From positions 3,951,001 through 4,015,000 of the forward strand of contig NZ_CP085876.1 in the NCBI RefSeq assembly GCF_013284245.2: 64,000 nucleotides of DNA, in the 5' to 3' direction. The position numbers were made by a program, and so were the translations under genes. Within the stretch, counting starts at the first letter, position 1; each line of letters begins with the position of its first letter. This document shows, piece after piece, positions 25,848 through 36,252 of the stretch. Source of the DNA: Brevibacillus sp. DP1.3A (GTDB lineage: Bacteria; Bacillota; Bacilli; Brevibacillales; Brevibacillaceae). Under the pieces are notes generated by a model, which saw nothing but the letters and a program-made list of their open reading frames with translations, had not been told where the DNA came from and did no database searches.

Positions 25848-27278
25848 ATGACAGCCCGTACGATGTTTGAAAAGATTTGGGACAATCACATTATTCACGA
25901 AGAGGCAGGCAAGCCGAGCCTTTTGTATATCGACCTGCACCTGGTTCACGAGGTGACTTCGCCGCAAGCTTTCGAAGGACTCCGCTTGGCTGGCCGCCAA
26001 GTACGCCGTCCAGAGCTTACCTTCGCAACCATGGACCACAACGTACCGACAGCTGACCGTTTTAATGTCAAAGATCCGATTTCTCGTCAACAAATGGAAA
26101 CCTTGACGGCGAACTGTGCGGAATTCGGGGTAACACTCGCGGATCTGAACAGCCCAGATCAAGGAATCGTCCACGTCATTGGTCCTGAGCTCGGGCTCAC
26201 ACATCCAGGCAAAACAATCGTCTGCGGGGACAGCCACACCTCCACTCACGGAGCATTCGGTGCCCTCGCCTTCGGTATTGGTACCAGCGAAGTGGAGCAT
26301 GTACTCGCAACGCAATGCTTGCAGCAATCCAAACCAAAAACGATGGAAGTACGCGTAAACGGCGACCTGCCATTCGGTGTCAGTGCAAAAGATTTAATTT
26401 TGGCGATTATCGCAAAATACGGAACTGATTTTGCAACTGGCTACGTCGTAGAATACACAGGCGCAGCGATCCGCAACCTGACCATGGAAGAGCGCATGAC
26501 TGTGTGCAACATGACGATTGAGGGTGGCGCTCGTGCCGGCCTAATCGCTCCTGACCAGACTACTTTTGACTACTTGAAAGGCAAGCGTTACGTTCCGCAA
26601 GGGGAAGATTTCCTAGCAGCTGTCGAAGCTTGGAAAGAGCTGTGCACGGACGAAGGCGCTGCGTTTGACTCCTGTGTAGAAATCGAGGCAGCCGAGATCG
26701 CACCGCAAGTTACGTGGGGAACGAGCCCTGGTATGGGTACGAACATTACGAGCACAGTTCCAAACCCTGAGTCATTCGAGACAACCGCACAGCGCAAAGC
26801 GGCACAAGATGCTCTGGCATATATGGACCTTGCGCCTGGCACTCCTATGAGCGAAATCAAAATCGATCGCGTCTTTATCGGCTCCTGTACGAACGGTCGG
26901 ATCGAGGACCTGCGCAAAGCAGCTGACGTAGCTAAAGGACGCAAGGTCTCCCCTTCCGTACACGCGATGGTCGTTCCTGGCTCTCAAGCAGTTAAGCAGC
27001 TCGCTGAGCAAGAAGGCTTGCACCTTATTTTCCAAGAAGCTGGCTTTGATTGGCGCGAATCTGGTTGCTCCATGTGTCTGGCGATGAATCCAGATATCCT
27101 GTCCGAGGGTGAGCGTTGTGCTTCTACCTCGAACCGGAACTTCGAAGGACGTCAAGGACGCGGCGGAAGGACGCATCTGGTTAGCCCGGAAATGGCAGCA
27201 GCAGCAGCTATCGCAGGTCACTTCGTCGATGTACGTGAATGGAAAAGCGAGAACGCTAGCAAGGAGGTATTCCAATGA
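25848..27278 (+). CDS. leuC: 3-Isopropylmalate dehydratase large subunit
   Basis: With LeuD it isomerises 2-isopropylmalate to 3-isopropylmalate in leucine synthesis. The 476-residue chain has the aconitase-fold segments [13 protein letters not shown] and [19 protein letters not shown]. The three cysteines that hold the 4Fe-4S cluster are in [12 protein letters not shown] (about 346) and [10 protein letters not shown] (about 407 and 410). The ATG at 25848 follows a full GAAGGAGG site; the upstream in-frame codon at 25827 lacks one. leuD overlaps its stop. leuA, leuB and the ilv genes are not in the window, so the leuCD pair stands apart from any larger ilv-leu operon. Confidence 0.96.
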   Translation: MTARTMFEKIWDNHIIHEEAGKPSLLYIDLHLVHEVTSPQAFEGLRLAGRQVRRPELTFATMDHNVPTADRFNVKDPISRQQMETLTANCAEFGVTLADLNSPDQGIVHVIGPELGLTHPGKTIVCGDSHTSTHGAFGALAFGIGTSEVEHVLATQCLQQSKPKTMEVRVNGDLPFGVSAKDLILAIIAKYGTDFATGYVVEYTGAAIRNLTMEERMTVCNMTIEGGARAGLIAPDQTTFDYLKGKRYVPQGEDFLAAVEAWKELCTDEGAAFDSCVEIEAAEIAPQVTWGTSPGMGTNITSTVPNPESFETTAQRKAAQDALAYMDLAPGTPMSEIKIDRVFIGSCTNGRIEDLRKAADVAKGRKVSPSVHAMVVPGSQAVKQLAEQEGLHLIFQEAGFDWRESGCSMCLAMNPDILSEGERCASTSNRNFEGRQGRGGRTHLVSPEMAAAAAIAGHFVDVREWKSENASKEVFQ

Positions 27279-27859
27279 ATCCATTTGTCATCCACTCCGG
27301 AGTGGTAGCCCCACTCGATCGTGTAAACGTAGATACGGACGCAATTATCCCTAAGCAGTTCTTGAAGCGCATTGAGCGCAGCGGTTTTGGTCAATTCCTG
27401 TTCTACGAATGGCGCTTTACTGTCGATGGTACACCAATCGATACGTTCATTCTGAATACGCCTGCTTACAAGGAGTCTACTGTCCTTCTTGCCCGCAACA
27501 ATTTTGGCTGCGGCTCCTCTCGTGAGCATGCGCCATGGGCTCTCCTTGATTATGGCTTCCGCTGTGTGATTGCTCCATCCTTTGCGGACATTTTTTACAA
27601 CAACTGCTTCAAAAACGGCATCTTGCCGATCAAATTGAGTGAAGAGCAAGTCGATGAGCTGTTCAATCGTACCCAAAACAAGCCGAACTACCAGCTGACC
27701 ATCGATCTGCAAGAACAAGTTGTTCGTGACAGTGAAGGTCTCTCCTACCCGTTCGAGGTAGACTCCTATCGTCGTTATTGCCTACTGAATGGTCTCGACG
27801 ATATTGGAATTACATTGCAGTATGAAGATAAGATCGCTGCATACGAGGCAAATCGTTAA
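27275..27859 (+). CDS. leuD: 3-Isopropylmalate dehydratase small subunit
   Basis: The 194-residue swivel-domain partner of LeuC. It has [22 protein letters not shown] at the start and the substrate-binding serine-arginine loop [15 protein letters not shown] near residue 72. The length is standard. It overlaps leuC by four bases (ATGA) and has its own AAGGAGG site inside the leuC end, ensuring equal synthesis. A strong terminator follows. Confidence 0.96.
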   Translation: MNPFVIHSGVVAPLDRVNVDTDAIIPKQFLKRIERSGFGQFLFYEWRFTVDGTPIDTFILNTPAYKESTVLLARNNFGCGSSREHAPWALLDYGFRCVIAPSFADIFYNNCFKNGILPIKLSEEQVDELFNRTQNKPNYQLTIDLQEQVVRDSEGLSYPFEVDSYRRYCLLNGLDDIGITLQYEDKIAAYEANR

Positions 27860-27885
27860 TTTTCCATTCATAGCGTCGCGCATAG

Positions 27886-27926
27886 AAAAAGCGAAGGCAT
27901 CCACTATTGTGTGCCTTCGCTTTTTT
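27886..27926. terminator. Bidirectional terminator after leuD
   Basis: AAAAAGCGAAGGCA pairs with TGCCTTCGCTTTTTT around about ten bases, between leuD and the convergent GNAT gene. Confidence 0.88.
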
Positions 27927-27936
27927 CATGTTTGTC

Positions 27937-28443
27937 CTAAAGAAGAATACACATGTGGCTCTCATCAAAGTATTGATCGCCATTTTTCAGTGCACGCTTT
28001 TCTAAAGCGTATGGAATAAAGCCCATTTTTTCATAGAGACGAATGGCAGCCGGATTGGTCGTGACGACAGCGAGCTGTACCGTATCGATGTCTCCCCGCT
28101 CCTTTAAGTAGGCTAGCTCTGCCTGCATGAGCGCTTGTGCGACACCCGTCCCGCGATACGCTTCACGCACGTACATGGAGACGATAGAAGCTTTGTGTCT
28201 CGCTTTCAGCCCTTTGTGGCGGAAAAAACCGATGATGCCAGCCAGCTGTCCTTCCACAAATGCACCAAAATAGCCGCTATCACCTGACTCCCCTTGAGAA
28301 AGTCTTTGCTGCCACTCTTCCATCGATACCTGCATTGCCTCTTCATATGTAGAGCCGAAGGCATCTGGATCTGTTTGCAGCCCTTCTAGTCTAATTTTCA
28401 TAAGCTCATCTGCATCGTCTGGTCCCAAAAAGCGAACTTCCAT
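27937..28443 (-). CDS. GNAT-family N-acetyltransferase
   Basis: From the ATG at 28443 (GAGAGGTG site nine bases upstream) a 168-residue protein. It has the GNAT motif A strand VSMYVREAYRGTGVAQAL with the acetyl-CoA loop RGTGVA, and the ending AIRLYEKMGFIPYALEKRAL with ALKNGDQYFDE, typical of Bacillus acetyltransferases with GFIP and a terminal L-rich strand. The acceptor amine is unknown. An in-frame ATG at 28464 has no ribosome site. Confidence 0.86.
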   Translation of the reverse strand: MEVRFLGPDDADELMKIRLEGLQTDPDAFGSTYEEAMQVSMEEWQQRLSQGESGDSGYFGAFVEGQLAGIIGFFRHKGLKARHKASIVSMYVREAYRGTGVAQALMQAELAYLKERGDIDTVQLAVVTTNPAAIRLYEKMGFIPYALEKRALKNGDQYFDESHMCILL

Positions 28444-28517
28444 TCTAAGCTGCACCTCTCCCATTTTTAATTTCCACTTATCTTAGTCAAGAGTTTCTAG
28501 AAAGTAAAGAACTATCT

Positions 28518-28544
28518 AAAAAAAGCCAGGAGCATCTCCCTGGC
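28518..28544 (-). terminator. Terminator of the acyl-CoA synthetase gene
   Basis: gccagg / cctggc stem with an eight-base loop and seven T on the minus strand, just past the stop at 28559. Confidence 0.75.
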
Positions 28545-28558
28545 CCAAGAACTTCTTC

Positions 28559-30217
28559 CTATGCAGTTCCCGTCTGATTGGGGTTGCTTTGCCCTAACAG
28601 CTCCAGCGCTTGCTCCCGCAGCTTGAACTTTTGAATTTTGCCGGAAGCGGTCATCGGATATTCATCTACAAACTGTATGTAGCGAGGGATTTTGTAATGA
28701 GCTATCTTCCCTTCGCAATAGTTCCGCATCTCATCCTCTGACAACGTTTCGTGAGGCTTTACCCGAATGCACGCCAATACCTGCTCGCCGTATTTAGCAT
28801 CAGGTACACCAACAATCTGGACGTCCAACACTTTTGGATGCGTATAGAGGAATTCTTCCACTTCACGTGGATAAATATTTTCCCCTCCGCGAATGATCAT
28901 GTCTTTAAGCCTGCCAGTAATCCGATAGTAGCCTTCCTCATCGACGGTTGCCAAGTCTCCGGTATGTAGCCAGCCTTCATGATCAATCGCCTTCACTGTC
29001 TCCTCTGGCATGTTGTAATAGCCTTTCATGACCAAATATCCTCGGGTGCACAGCTCGCCTTGTACACCTGGCGGCAAAATGTCACCTGTCGCCGGATCGA
29101 TGATTTTTGCTTCTACATCTGCATGTAGACGACCGACAGTGGATACTTTTCGCTCCAGGGAATCCTCTGGTACGGTCTGTGTAATGACGGGAGAAGCTTC
29201 TGTTTGTCCGTACGCAATCGTAATGTCACGGATTCCCATTTGATCGACAACCTTCCTCATAACCTCAATCGGGCATAAAGAACCGGCCATGATGCCTGTT
29301 CGCAGCGAGCTCAGGTCACGCTCGGCAAACGTCGGATGGTTCAGCTCGGCAATAAACATAGTGGGTACACCGTACAGTGCTGTGCAGCGTTCTGCCTCCA
29401 CAACTGCAAGTACAACGCCGGGATCAAAAGCGATGACAGGAACCATCGTCGCGCCTGTCGCCACACATGCCAACGTCCCCATCACACAACCAAAGCAGTG
29501 GAAAAACGGAACCGGAATACACACCTTATCCGCTAACCCGAGCCGCTGACATTCCGCTACCTTGATGGCATTGTTGACGATATTGACATGCGACAGCATG
29601 ACTCCCTTTGGAAAACCAGTCGTCCCGGATGTGTACTGCATATTGATGACATCATCAGGTGAGAGCGTCTCCTGACGCGCGATCCGCTCTTCCTCCGTGA
29701 CCCATGCAGCACGTTCGAGCAAATCGCTCCACAAAAACATTCCGGGTTGTCGCTCATTCCCTAGATAGATCACATTTTTTAAATGCGGAAGCCTTTCCGA
29801 TTGTAGCGCTCCAGGTGCACATGTATGTAACTCCGGGCAAATCTCTTGAATCATCGCGAGATAATTCGCATCGCGATAGGAATCCATTAAAAGAAGCGTC
29901 GTCGACTCTGATTGACGCAGCAAATATTCTAGTTCATGTACCCGGTAGCTCGTATTGACCGTTACCAATACACCGCCCATTTTCGCTGTGGCATATTGCG
30001 AAATTACCCATTCTGGCACATTTGTTGCCCAAATCGCGATATTTTCCCCTTTTTGAATGCCAAGCGACATAAATCCCCGCGCGGCCTGATTGCATATCGC
30101 TTGAAATTCCCCAAACGTATAACGAAGCCCTCGTTCGTGATAAACCAGCGCTTCCTTTTCCTGATACTTACTGGCTGTGTCGTCTAACATGTTGCCGATT
30201 GTGGTCATATGAATCAT
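28559..30217 (-). CDS. AMP-binding acyl-CoA synthetase, YngI-like
   Basis: A 552-residue ANL-superfamily enzyme that activates a carboxylic acid as acyl-AMP and loads it on CoA. The P-loop motif is [12 protein letters not shown], the adenine motif [10 protein letters not shown], the ribose-binding motif [17 protein letters not shown], and the hinge [20 protein letters not shown]. The catalytic lysine is in [14 protein letters not shown]. The overall resemblance is to medium/long-chain ligases such as B. subtilis YngI. No beta-oxidation genes lie next to it, so the chain length cannot be decided. The ATG at 30217 follows GGGGGTG. Confidence 0.88.
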   Translation of the reverse strand: MIHMTTIGNMLDDTASKYQEKEALVYHERGLRYTFGEFQAICNQAARGFMSLGIQKGENIAIWATNVPEWVISQYATAKMGGVLVTVNTSYRVHELEYLLRQSESTTLLLMDSYRDANYLAMIQEICPELHTCAPGALQSERLPHLKNVIYLGNERQPGMFLWSDLLERAAWVTEEERIARQETLSPDDVINMQYTSGTTGFPKGVMLSHVNIVNNAIKVAECQRLGLADKVCIPVPFFHCFGCVMGTLACVATGATMVPVIAFDPGVVLAVVEAERCTALYGVPTMFIAELNHPTFAERDLSSLRTGIMAGSLCPIEVMRKVVDQMGIRDITIAYGQTEASPVITQTVPEDSLERKVSTVGRLHADVEAKIIDPATGDILPPGVQGELCTRGYLVMKGYYNMPEETVKAIDHEGWLHTGDLATVDEEGYYRITGRLKDMIIRGGENIYPREVEEFLYTHPKVLDVQIVGVPDAKYGEQVLACIRVKPHETLSEDEMRNYCEGKIAHYKIPRYIQFVDEYPMTASGKIQKFKLREQALELLGQSNPNQTGTA

Positions 30218-30296
30218 ACAAGCACCCCCAAAACATTCAGACTATTCTGTAGGATTCTTCTTTTACGCCACAATCCCTTCTTTTTCCGTTATCGTC

Positions 30297-31094
30297 CTAT
30301 ATCCATTCGTTCTTATGTTCCTTGATAAATGCGATGTCTTCTAGATAGTGAAGAATATGACCTTCTTCGACCATCTTTTGAAAAGCAACATCGCCTTCAC
30401 TAGCTTTTCTGGCAATGGTTTTGCATAGTCCTTCTAAACGAAGCAAGACCATTTCTAGCGTGCCTTCCTTCATTTCCTTCCCGTACGATTCAAAAAACAA
30501 GGCCACTCGCTGTTTTCGCTGTTTGGCATGCAGCAGTGGTTGGTATTGGATTTTTTCTCCGGATTCAGTTAAAGAAAATCTACTCAAAGGCACGCAGGTA
30601 TAGAGCGTATAGGCGATATCCCAAAGTCTTGGACCCGGAGCCGCTAAATCAAAATCGATAATGCCATTCGGTAATTGTCGATGGAAAATGATATTGTATA
30701 TAGCAAAGTCGTTATGACAGATGACCTCACGCGGGCCAGGAGTGTGATCCAACGACTGCCACTGGTCATCGAAAGGAAAATCACTCACAGAATCATGATA
30801 AAGCCGGAGCATTTTCGCCATTTCTTGTAACGCTTCGTCTGCATGCATATATTCCTTCCAAGGATAATGACCAGCCTCTCCATCAATAAAGGACAGGATT
30901 TCTCTCCCCTTTTCATCCATACCTAAAAATTTCGGCGCATACGGATAGCCTTTTCTTTCCAAGTGCTTCAATAATTCATGGATGTTCTTACTTCCTGGCT
31001 TTACTTCCCTTCTGACTGTATTACCAGAACGGAAAACGTTCGTTACGTTTCCGCCCGCTAACAATTCTTCGCTCGACGATGACGATTTTGACAT
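30297..31094 (-). CDS. Phosphotransferase of the aminoglycoside/choline kinase family
   Basis: The 265-residue protein has the kinase-like fold of APH enzymes: the catalytic Brenner-type motif EVICHNDFAIYNIIF near residue 142 and the metal-binding DFDLAAPG. Family members phosphorylate antibiotics, choline, sugars or other small molecules. The N-terminus is serine-rich (MSKSSSSSEELLAGG). AGGGGC precedes the ATG. It lies close behind the membrane-anchored protein gene on the same strand but a terminator stands between them in the other order. There is no sign of a resistance cassette, so a metabolic kinase is as likely as a resistance enzyme. Confidence 0.8.
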   Translation of the reverse strand: MSKSSSSSEELLAGGNVTNVFRSGNTVRREVKPGSKNIHELLKHLERKGYPYAPKFLGMDEKGREILSFIDGEAGHYPWKEYMHADEALQEMAKMLRLYHDSVSDFPFDDQWQSLDHTPGPREVICHNDFAIYNIIFHRQLPNGIIDFDLAAPGPRLWDIAYTLYTCVPLSRFSLTESGEKIQYQPLLHAKQRKQRVALFFESYGKEMKEGTLEMVLLRLEGLCKTIARKASEGDVAFQKMVEEGHILHYLEDIAFIKEHKNEWI

Positions 31095-31119
31095 ATCAGG
31101 AACGCCCCTTTCTTTTGAT

Positions 31120-31150
31120 AAAAAAAGAAAGCGTCCCTGTTGTGGAACGC
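31120..31150 (-). terminator. Terminator after the gene at 31159
   Basis: gcgtcc / ggaacgc stem with a short loop; seven T follow on the minus strand. It separates this transcript from the phosphotransferase gene. Confidence 0.65.
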
Positions 31151-31158
31151 CTTCTCCT

Positions 31159-31635
31159 TTACTGCACGACGATTTTTTTCGTAGCCTCTACCTTGTATGG
31201 CAGGTGGTTGCTGTAGTTGAGCTCTACGCGAATTTCATGCTCTCCCTTGGGCAACTTTTTCAGTAAAAACTCTGGTTGATAAATCATCCCTTTTGGTTCA
31301 CCATTCAGGTATAAATGTGCGTGTCCTTCTCCAAAGACTGGAGCCTCGGCCAATTCGCCATTCTCCTGAACAAACGTGAAGTTCTCTGTAAGCAAGGATA
31401 CTTCTGCCGTCGTCCCCTCCATCTTAACCTCCATATTCAGCGCCGGCTTTTCTGACCCTGCTGGCTGGTTCATGGATGCCGTCGCTGTAACAGAAGTAGT
31501 TGGATCTGACGGTCGATAAGAGTCAGAGACGCTCAGAGGGTCTTTGACTAGAAGTACGATGCCCGCCACCAGTACTACAAGAAAAACAATTCCGCCCAAA
31601 ATGAGATTGCGCATACTGATAATAAAGACCTTCAT
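31159..31635 (-). CDS. Membrane-anchored extracytoplasmic protein, unknown function
   Basis: From the ATG at 31635 (GGGAG site) the product is 158 residues. One helix near residues 9-26 (LILGGIVFLVVLVAGIVLLV) anchors the chain; the rest would be outside. The outer part begins with a Ser/Thr/Pro-rich linker and ends in a beta-rich domain (HAHLYLNGEPKGMIYQPEF, KLPKGEHEIRVELNYSNH) that resembles metal-binding or immunoglobulin-like YtkA-type domains in its HAHLYLNG turn. I cannot assign a family with confidence. Confidence 0.62.
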   Translation of the reverse strand: MKVFIISMRNLILGGIVFLVVLVAGIVLLVKDPLSVSDSYRPSDPTTSVTATASMNQPAGSEKPALNMEVKMEGTTAEVSLLTENFTFVQENGELAEAPVFGEGHAHLYLNGEPKGMIYQPEFLLKKLPKGEHEIRVELNYSNHLPYKVEATKKIVVQ

Positions 31636-31727
31636 GTCTCTACTCTCCCTTTCGCAAGTGCTTGTCACTTATTTGTACATGCATATGCGAGAGTGAAGAG
31701 AGTTAGAAGCAAAAACTTTTCTAGTAA

Positions 31728-32219
31728 TTAGCGGTAGTTAATAAATTGTACTTCCAACGGCAGATCAGCCTTGCGAATCGCGTTGATGATTTGCTGTAAT
31801 TCATCTTTGCTTTTTCCCGTCACGCGAATTTGATCGTCTTGAATCTGTGTTTTCACTTTGAGTCCTGTATCTTTGATGATGCTGTTGATCTTTTTCGCAT
31901 TGTCTTTGTCGATCCCCTGCACCAGCTTGACACGCTGACGGACAGTACCGCCCGCTGCTGGTTCAATCTTTCCGTAGTCGAGGTTTTTGATTGGGACATC
32001 CCGTTTGACGAGTTTGCCGAGCAAAATATCTTTTACCTGACTGAGTTTAAAGTCGTCATCGGAGCCGAGGACGAGCTCTTCCTTATCCAAGGAAATGCTG
32101 CTCTTGCTCCCTTTGAAGTCAAAGCGATTTTCTATTTCTTTTAATGCGGTCTGAATCGCATTGTTCACTTCGGACAACTCTACTTTGGACACGATATCAA
32201 ATGAGCTCTCTTTACTCAA
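31728..32219 (-). CDS. yajQ: YajQ-family nucleotide-binding protein
   Basis: A 163-residue protein made of two similar ferredoxin-like halves. It starts [20 protein letters not shown], has [10 protein letters not shown], and ends [13 protein letters not shown], all characteristic of YajQ (YitK in B. subtilis). Members bind nucleic acids or nucleotides; some bind cyclic di-GMP in other bacteria. It starts at a TTG with a GAGGGG site. It follows the SDR gene by 20 bases and is probably in one operon with it. Confidence 0.93.
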   Translation of the reverse strand: MSKESSFDIVSKVELSEVNNAIQTALKEIENRFDFKGSKSSISLDKEELVLGSDDDFKLSQVKDILLGKLVKRDVPIKNLDYGKIEPAAGGTVRQRVKLVQGIDKDNAKKINSIIKDTGLKVKTQIQDDQIRVTGKSKDELQQIINAIRKADLPLEVQFINYR

Positions 32220-32239
32220 AGGAATTCCCCTCTCTTTTA

Positions 32240-33028
32240 TTAGATCGCTCGGATCAAGCCACCATCGACGAGGAAGGATTGACCTGTCACGTAGCTGTTT
32301 GCTGGCGAAGCCAAGAACGTCACCATGCGAGCAAACTCGTCAGGCTGACCGTATCTGCCCAATGGGATTTGCTTCTCCCAATTTCCCCTTACTTCCTCTG
32401 TACTGATGCCCTTCGCCTCTGCGGTAAGCCCATCCAGTTGTGCCACCCGATCCGTCGCTATTCTGCCAGGCCCGATGGTGTTAATCAGAATCCCATCTGG
32501 TCCTAGTTCTGAAGAAAGCGTCTTAGAGAGGCCCAATACCCCAGTACGAAACGTATTGGACAGAAGCAAATTCTCAATTGGCTGTTTAAAGGACGAGGAA
32601 GCGAAATTGATGATTCTTCCAAATTGGTTCGCTCGCATATGAGGTAAAACAGCACGAATAGCACGTACATAGCTGAGCAAATTTAGCTGGAAGGCTTGCA
32701 TCCACTGTTCGTCGGTGAGCTGATCGAATCTGCCTGTCGCAGGCCCACCTGAATTATTGATTAAAATATCGACGCTGCCAAAATGCTTGACCGTTGCTTC
32801 GACAACTCGCTTTATGTCTTCTTCCATCGTGACATCCACTGTTACGGCAAGAGGTGACTTTCCAGTAGCCTGTTCGATCTCAGCACGAACGATTTCCAGA
32901 GCAGCTTCATCTCTACCGCATATCGTAACATTCGCTCCTTCTTGGGCGAGGCACTGCGCTGTTGCCTTCCCCAATCCTTTTGATGAGGCGAGTACTAGAG
33001 CCGTTTTTCCTTGCAAAAATAGATCCAT
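32240..33028 (-). CDS. Short-chain dehydrogenase/reductase lacking the usual YxxxK
   Basis: The 262-residue product has the Rossmann NAD(P) loop [12 protein letters not shown], the NNSGGPA motif, and the C-terminal [18 protein letters not shown] typical of FabG-like SDRs. Where the catalytic Tyr-x-x-x-Lys should be, the sequence is [20 protein letters not shown] and then RTGVLGLSK, so neither residue is in place. I recall an SDR subgroup with this LSN-R pattern, so it is probably a subfamily trait, not decay. The start at 33028 has AAAGGAG six bases upstream; the ORF extends to an earlier ATG without a site. Confidence 0.8.
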   Translation of the reverse strand: MDLFLQGKTALVLASSKGLGKATAQCLAQEGANVTICGRDEAALEIVRAEIEQATGKSPLAVTVDVTMEEDIKRVVEATVKHFGSVDILINNSGGPATGRFDQLTDEQWMQAFQLNLLSYVRAIRAVLPHMRANQFGRIINFASSSFKQPIENLLLSNTFRTGVLGLSKTLSSELGPDGILINTIGPGRIATDRVAQLDGLTAEAKGISTEEVRGNWEKQIPLGRYGQPDEFARMVTFLASPANSYVTGQSFLVDGGLIRAI

Positions 33029-33110
33029 GTGCATGCTCCTTTCATGGTTCACTTATGTATGTATCTTGATCTCTTTATTCTACAGAACTTTCAGACGAAG
33101 GAAAAGCAAA

Positions 33111-33143
33111 AGAGAAGGGGTGCAGCACATACTCCCCTTCTCT
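33111..33143 (-). terminator. Terminator of the RND efflux operon
   Basis: agagaagggg / ccccttctct is a perfect ten-base stem with a 13-base loop and a T-rich end, just past the stop at 33153. Confidence 0.82.
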
Positions 33144-33152
33144 TGCAAATCA

Positions 33153-36100
33153 CTATACCTCTGTCGGAGGTACGTTCTTATCTTTGTTTTGTTTTGCTTC
33201 TCGTTTTGCTTCGCGCTTCGCCTGGCGAGCCGCTTTGCGCGCCAGTCTTCTTTCCTTCGCCCCCTCAAACAGGGAGTACAGGACTGGTACGAGCACCAGT
33301 GTCACGATCGTGTGGAAAATCAAGCCGGAGATAACGGCTGTTGCGAGTGGCGCTTCCAAATCAGAGCCTTCCGCCATTGCAAGACCCATCGGTAGCATTC
33401 CGAGAATCGCCGTCAGCTTCGTCATGATAACGGGACGAATACGTTCCTTCGTTCCTTGGATAATCGCCTCTGCGGTTTCCATTCCACGTTTGCGTAGCAG
33501 GTTGATCCTGTCGATCAAGAGGATCGCATTGGATACGACGATCCCAACAAGCATGATAATCCCGATCATCGCCATTTCACCGAATGTCCGCTGTGTAAGG
33601 ACGAATCCTAACACGACACCGACAAGGGCCATTGGAATCGTCAGCATGATGATGAACGGTTGGGACATCCGCCCGAACTGGGCAACCATGATGACGTAAA
33701 TCAGAGCCAGAACACCTAAGAATACGAAGATCCCTTGGCTTATGTTCGTGCTTTGCTCTTTCAACTTACCGGCGATTTCCACTTTATAACCTGCTGGTAC
33801 AGGTACAGATGGCAATTTTTCATTAATCTCACGGCCTACTGGCCCTAAATCACTTCCCAGCATCTCGGCAGAAACCGTCACGATGCGTTCGCCTTCTTTA
33901 CGCTCAATCGTGATCGGAGACTTACTGTACTCCATATCTACCAGGTCTGCCAAAGGCACTGCTGCCCCGTCTTTCGATGTCACCATAATCGTTTTGAGCT
34001 GATCCGGGTGCTTCAGCCAGTTATCCGGCATCTTGGCAACGACGTCTACTTCGATTCCATCTTGTGTGATGGACGTAATTTGTTGGCTACCGATTAACAC
34101 GCTCAATTGTTGCAAAAGGGAACGGTGATCTACATTCAGTCTGGTAAGCGCTTCTTGTTTTGGCAGCAACGTAACTTTTTCTTTTCCTTCTTTAAAATCG
34201 TTGCGAATGTTGGTGAGCCCGTTGATCGTGCCAAGCATCGCTTCCAGATCGGTTGCGATCTTCCGCATGACTTCCATGTCATCCCCGTAAACATCCAGTT
34301 GGATCGGACCGCTTCCGCCTTGTTGTCCGAAAGACATGGAGACGGATTCGATTCCTGGGGTCGCATTCAGGCGATTGTTAATATCCTCGTTCAAAGCGTC
34401 CTTATCACGTGTTCTGTCCGCCTTCGGAATTAAGGAAATGAACAATGTTGCTTCTTCCTTGGAAGTAAAGAAGAATATATCCTTGATTTCCGGGATCTCC
34501 CGCAGCGATGTTTCCGCGGTGACGGCTGCTTTTTGAGCTGTTTCCAACGTTGTACCGATTGGCATTTTCATCGTAACAAAGACGATATTTTCATTGGGGT
34601 TAATTCCTTGACCCATTTTCATAAAAGGTGTGAGGAAAGCGGAACCAACCAGCAATGCTACTGCGAGTAAAACCGTTTTAACCCTATGCTTGATCGCTAC
34701 ATGTAAAATGCCGCTGAATACACGAATGATAAAGTGCTCCTTGCCTTCTCCTTCTAGCGAAACGTGCTTATCCTTCTGCAAGAAGCGATTGGAAAACACG
34801 GGAACGAAGAAGAAAGCAGCGATCGTCGATGCAATAATGGCAGCGGATACCGTAAAGGCGATTGTAGCCAAAACCGGTTTCAGCCAATCTTCAAAATCCG
34901 CAAAGACAAGTGGCAAAAAGACGATGATGATCGTGAGCTGCGAGGTGAACACAGGTGTCAAAACTTCTCTCGTTCCTTTAATAATAGCCTGCTTCAGCTC
35001 TTCGCCCTTTTCTCGGTAGTGATAGATACTTTCCAATACGACGATGGCGGCATCGACGATCAAGCCGACTGACAAGCTAAGCGACAGCAAGCTGATCATA
35101 TCAATGTTGTAGCCTGCGAGTTTCATCGCGATGAACGTCATGAACGCAGAGAGCGGCAGCGTCGTGGCGATGACGAGTGTGACCCTCCAGTTGCGAAGGA
35201 AGACGAACAAGATGATGATCGCAAGCGCCCCACCAATCATGACATCCCGGCTGAGGTTGCTCACGGCATGCTCAACAAAGGAGGCTCCTTCGAACATGAC
35301 TTTGATGTTGTATTTGCCGTTTGCTTCTGTGTTAATTTTGCGAACGACTTCTTCAACATTCTTTTGTGTCGTGATCAAGTCATAGCCGTCTGCCCTCGTC
35401 ACGCTGAGTTGAATAAACACGGAACCGTTTGTCAGGGCGACAAAGTCTTTCACTTTACCACGCAAATCTTCAATTTGTGCCAGTTGATTCAGAGAAACGG
35501 TTCCTCTCGGTGTATCAATTGGCAGTGCCTCTATTTCCTGTGGGGTCTGATAAGTATTGTCAATCATGACAACCGTATCAAATCCCGTGTTCTCCAGTGT
35601 ACCAATCCCTTGCTTCCAGTTTGTATCCTGAAGCTGTGAAATGATAGCCGCTGGCGTTGTTTGATAGGCATTCAAACGCTGTGGCAAAAAGGATATGGTA
35701 ATTTTATTCTCGAAGCTTTTCTCTTCTACGATTACTTCCTTGACTCCCTCGACTTCTTCAATGCGGTCCTTGATCGAGGTTTTTGCCAAACTCAGCATGG
35801 TCTTCGGCTCTGCTCCCACGACGGCAAAATCAATCATTTGATCGCTACCCATATTGCTCTGGAAGATATCTACAGAGTCAACGGCTTTCGGAAAACCGTT
35901 TCGGAGACGGTTAACGGCATTTTGTACATCTTGCTTAACCTGCTCGCCTTTGCCTTCATTTGCAGAAACATTGATTCTGACAGAACCTGCACTTGTTGAA
36001 GAAGAGTATTTTTTAATATCATTAATCGATTTTAGTTCTTGCTCTACTTTTTTCGTTACTTTTTCTTCCATCTCTTCTGGTGGCAGTGCACCACCGGAAA

Positions 36101-36248
36101 TTCTTACATAAATATCAGGAAAATTCGTCTTTGGAACGAGTTCGATATTAAAGCTGAACAAGGACCCCAAACCTGCAATGACGAGCAAAAATGTAAACAA
36201 GTAGACAATTAGCTGTCTTTTCAGCAAAAAGAGAATCATTTTGTTCAT
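33153..36248 (-). CDS. swrC: RND-family efflux pump, SwrC-like
   Basis: A 1031-residue inner-membrane transporter with the RND layout: helix 1 (LIVYLFTFLLVIAGL), a large periplasmic-type loop, a block of helices, a second large loop and a second block. The proton-relay helix carries LSLSVGLIVDAAIVVLESIY, and the conserved GIVVSNAILLIDRINLLR is in the second half. B. subtilis SwrC (YerP) exports surfactin and similar compounds; the same role is plausible for a peptide- or lipopeptide-producing host. The adaptor gene lies four bases upstream. The C-terminus is rich in Lys, Arg and Ala. Confidence 0.9.
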   Translation of the reverse strand: MNKMILFLLKRQLIVYLFTFLLVIAGLGSLFSFNIELVPKTNFPDIYVRISGGALPPEEMEEKVTKKVEQELKSINDIKKYSSSTSAGSVRINVSANEGKGEQVKQDVQNAVNRLRNGFPKAVDSVDIFQSNMGSDQMIDFAVVGAEPKTMLSLAKTSIKDRIEEVEGVKEVIVEEKSFENKITISFLPQRLNAYQTTPAAIISQLQDTNWKQGIGTLENTGFDTVVMIDNTYQTPQEIEALPIDTPRGTVSLNQLAQIEDLRGKVKDFVALTNGSVFIQLSVTRADGYDLITTQKNVEEVVRKINTEANGKYNIKVMFEGASFVEHAVSNLSRDVMIGGALAIIILFVFLRNWRVTLVIATTLPLSAFMTFIAMKLAGYNIDMISLLSLSLSVGLIVDAAIVVLESIYHYREKGEELKQAIIKGTREVLTPVFTSQLTIIIVFLPLVFADFEDWLKPVLATIAFTVSAAIIASTIAAFFFVPVFSNRFLQKDKHVSLEGEGKEHFIIRVFSGILHVAIKHRVKTVLLAVALLVGSAFLTPFMKMGQGINPNENIVFVTMKMPIGTTLETAQKAAVTAETSLREIPEIKDIFFFTSKEEATLFISLIPKADRTRDKDALNEDINNRLNATPGIESVSMSFGQQGGSGPIQLDVYGDDMEVMRKIATDLEAMLGTINGLTNIRNDFKEGKEKVTLLPKQEALTRLNVDHRSLLQQLSVLIGSQQITSITQDGIEVDVVAKMPDNWLKHPDQLKTIMVTSKDGAAVPLADLVDMEYSKSPITIERKEGERIVTVSAEMLGSDLGPVGREINEKLPSVPVPAGYKVEIAGKLKEQSTNISQGIFVFLGVLALIYVIMVAQFGRMSQPFIIMLTIPMALVGVVLGFVLTQRTFGEMAMIGIIMLVGIVVSNAILLIDRINLLRKRGMETAEAIIQGTKERIRPVIMTKLTAILGMLPMGLAMAEGSDLEAPLATAVISGLIFHTIVTLVLVPVLYSLFEGAKERRLARKAARQAKREAKREAKQNKDKNVPPTEV

Positions 36249-36252
36249 GCAA

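Noticed and set aside
30297..31094. Acquired aminoglycoside-resistance gene
   Set aside because: Family motifs fit, but no mobile element, composition change or close resemblance to known resistance enzymes is visible; a housekeeping kinase is as likely.
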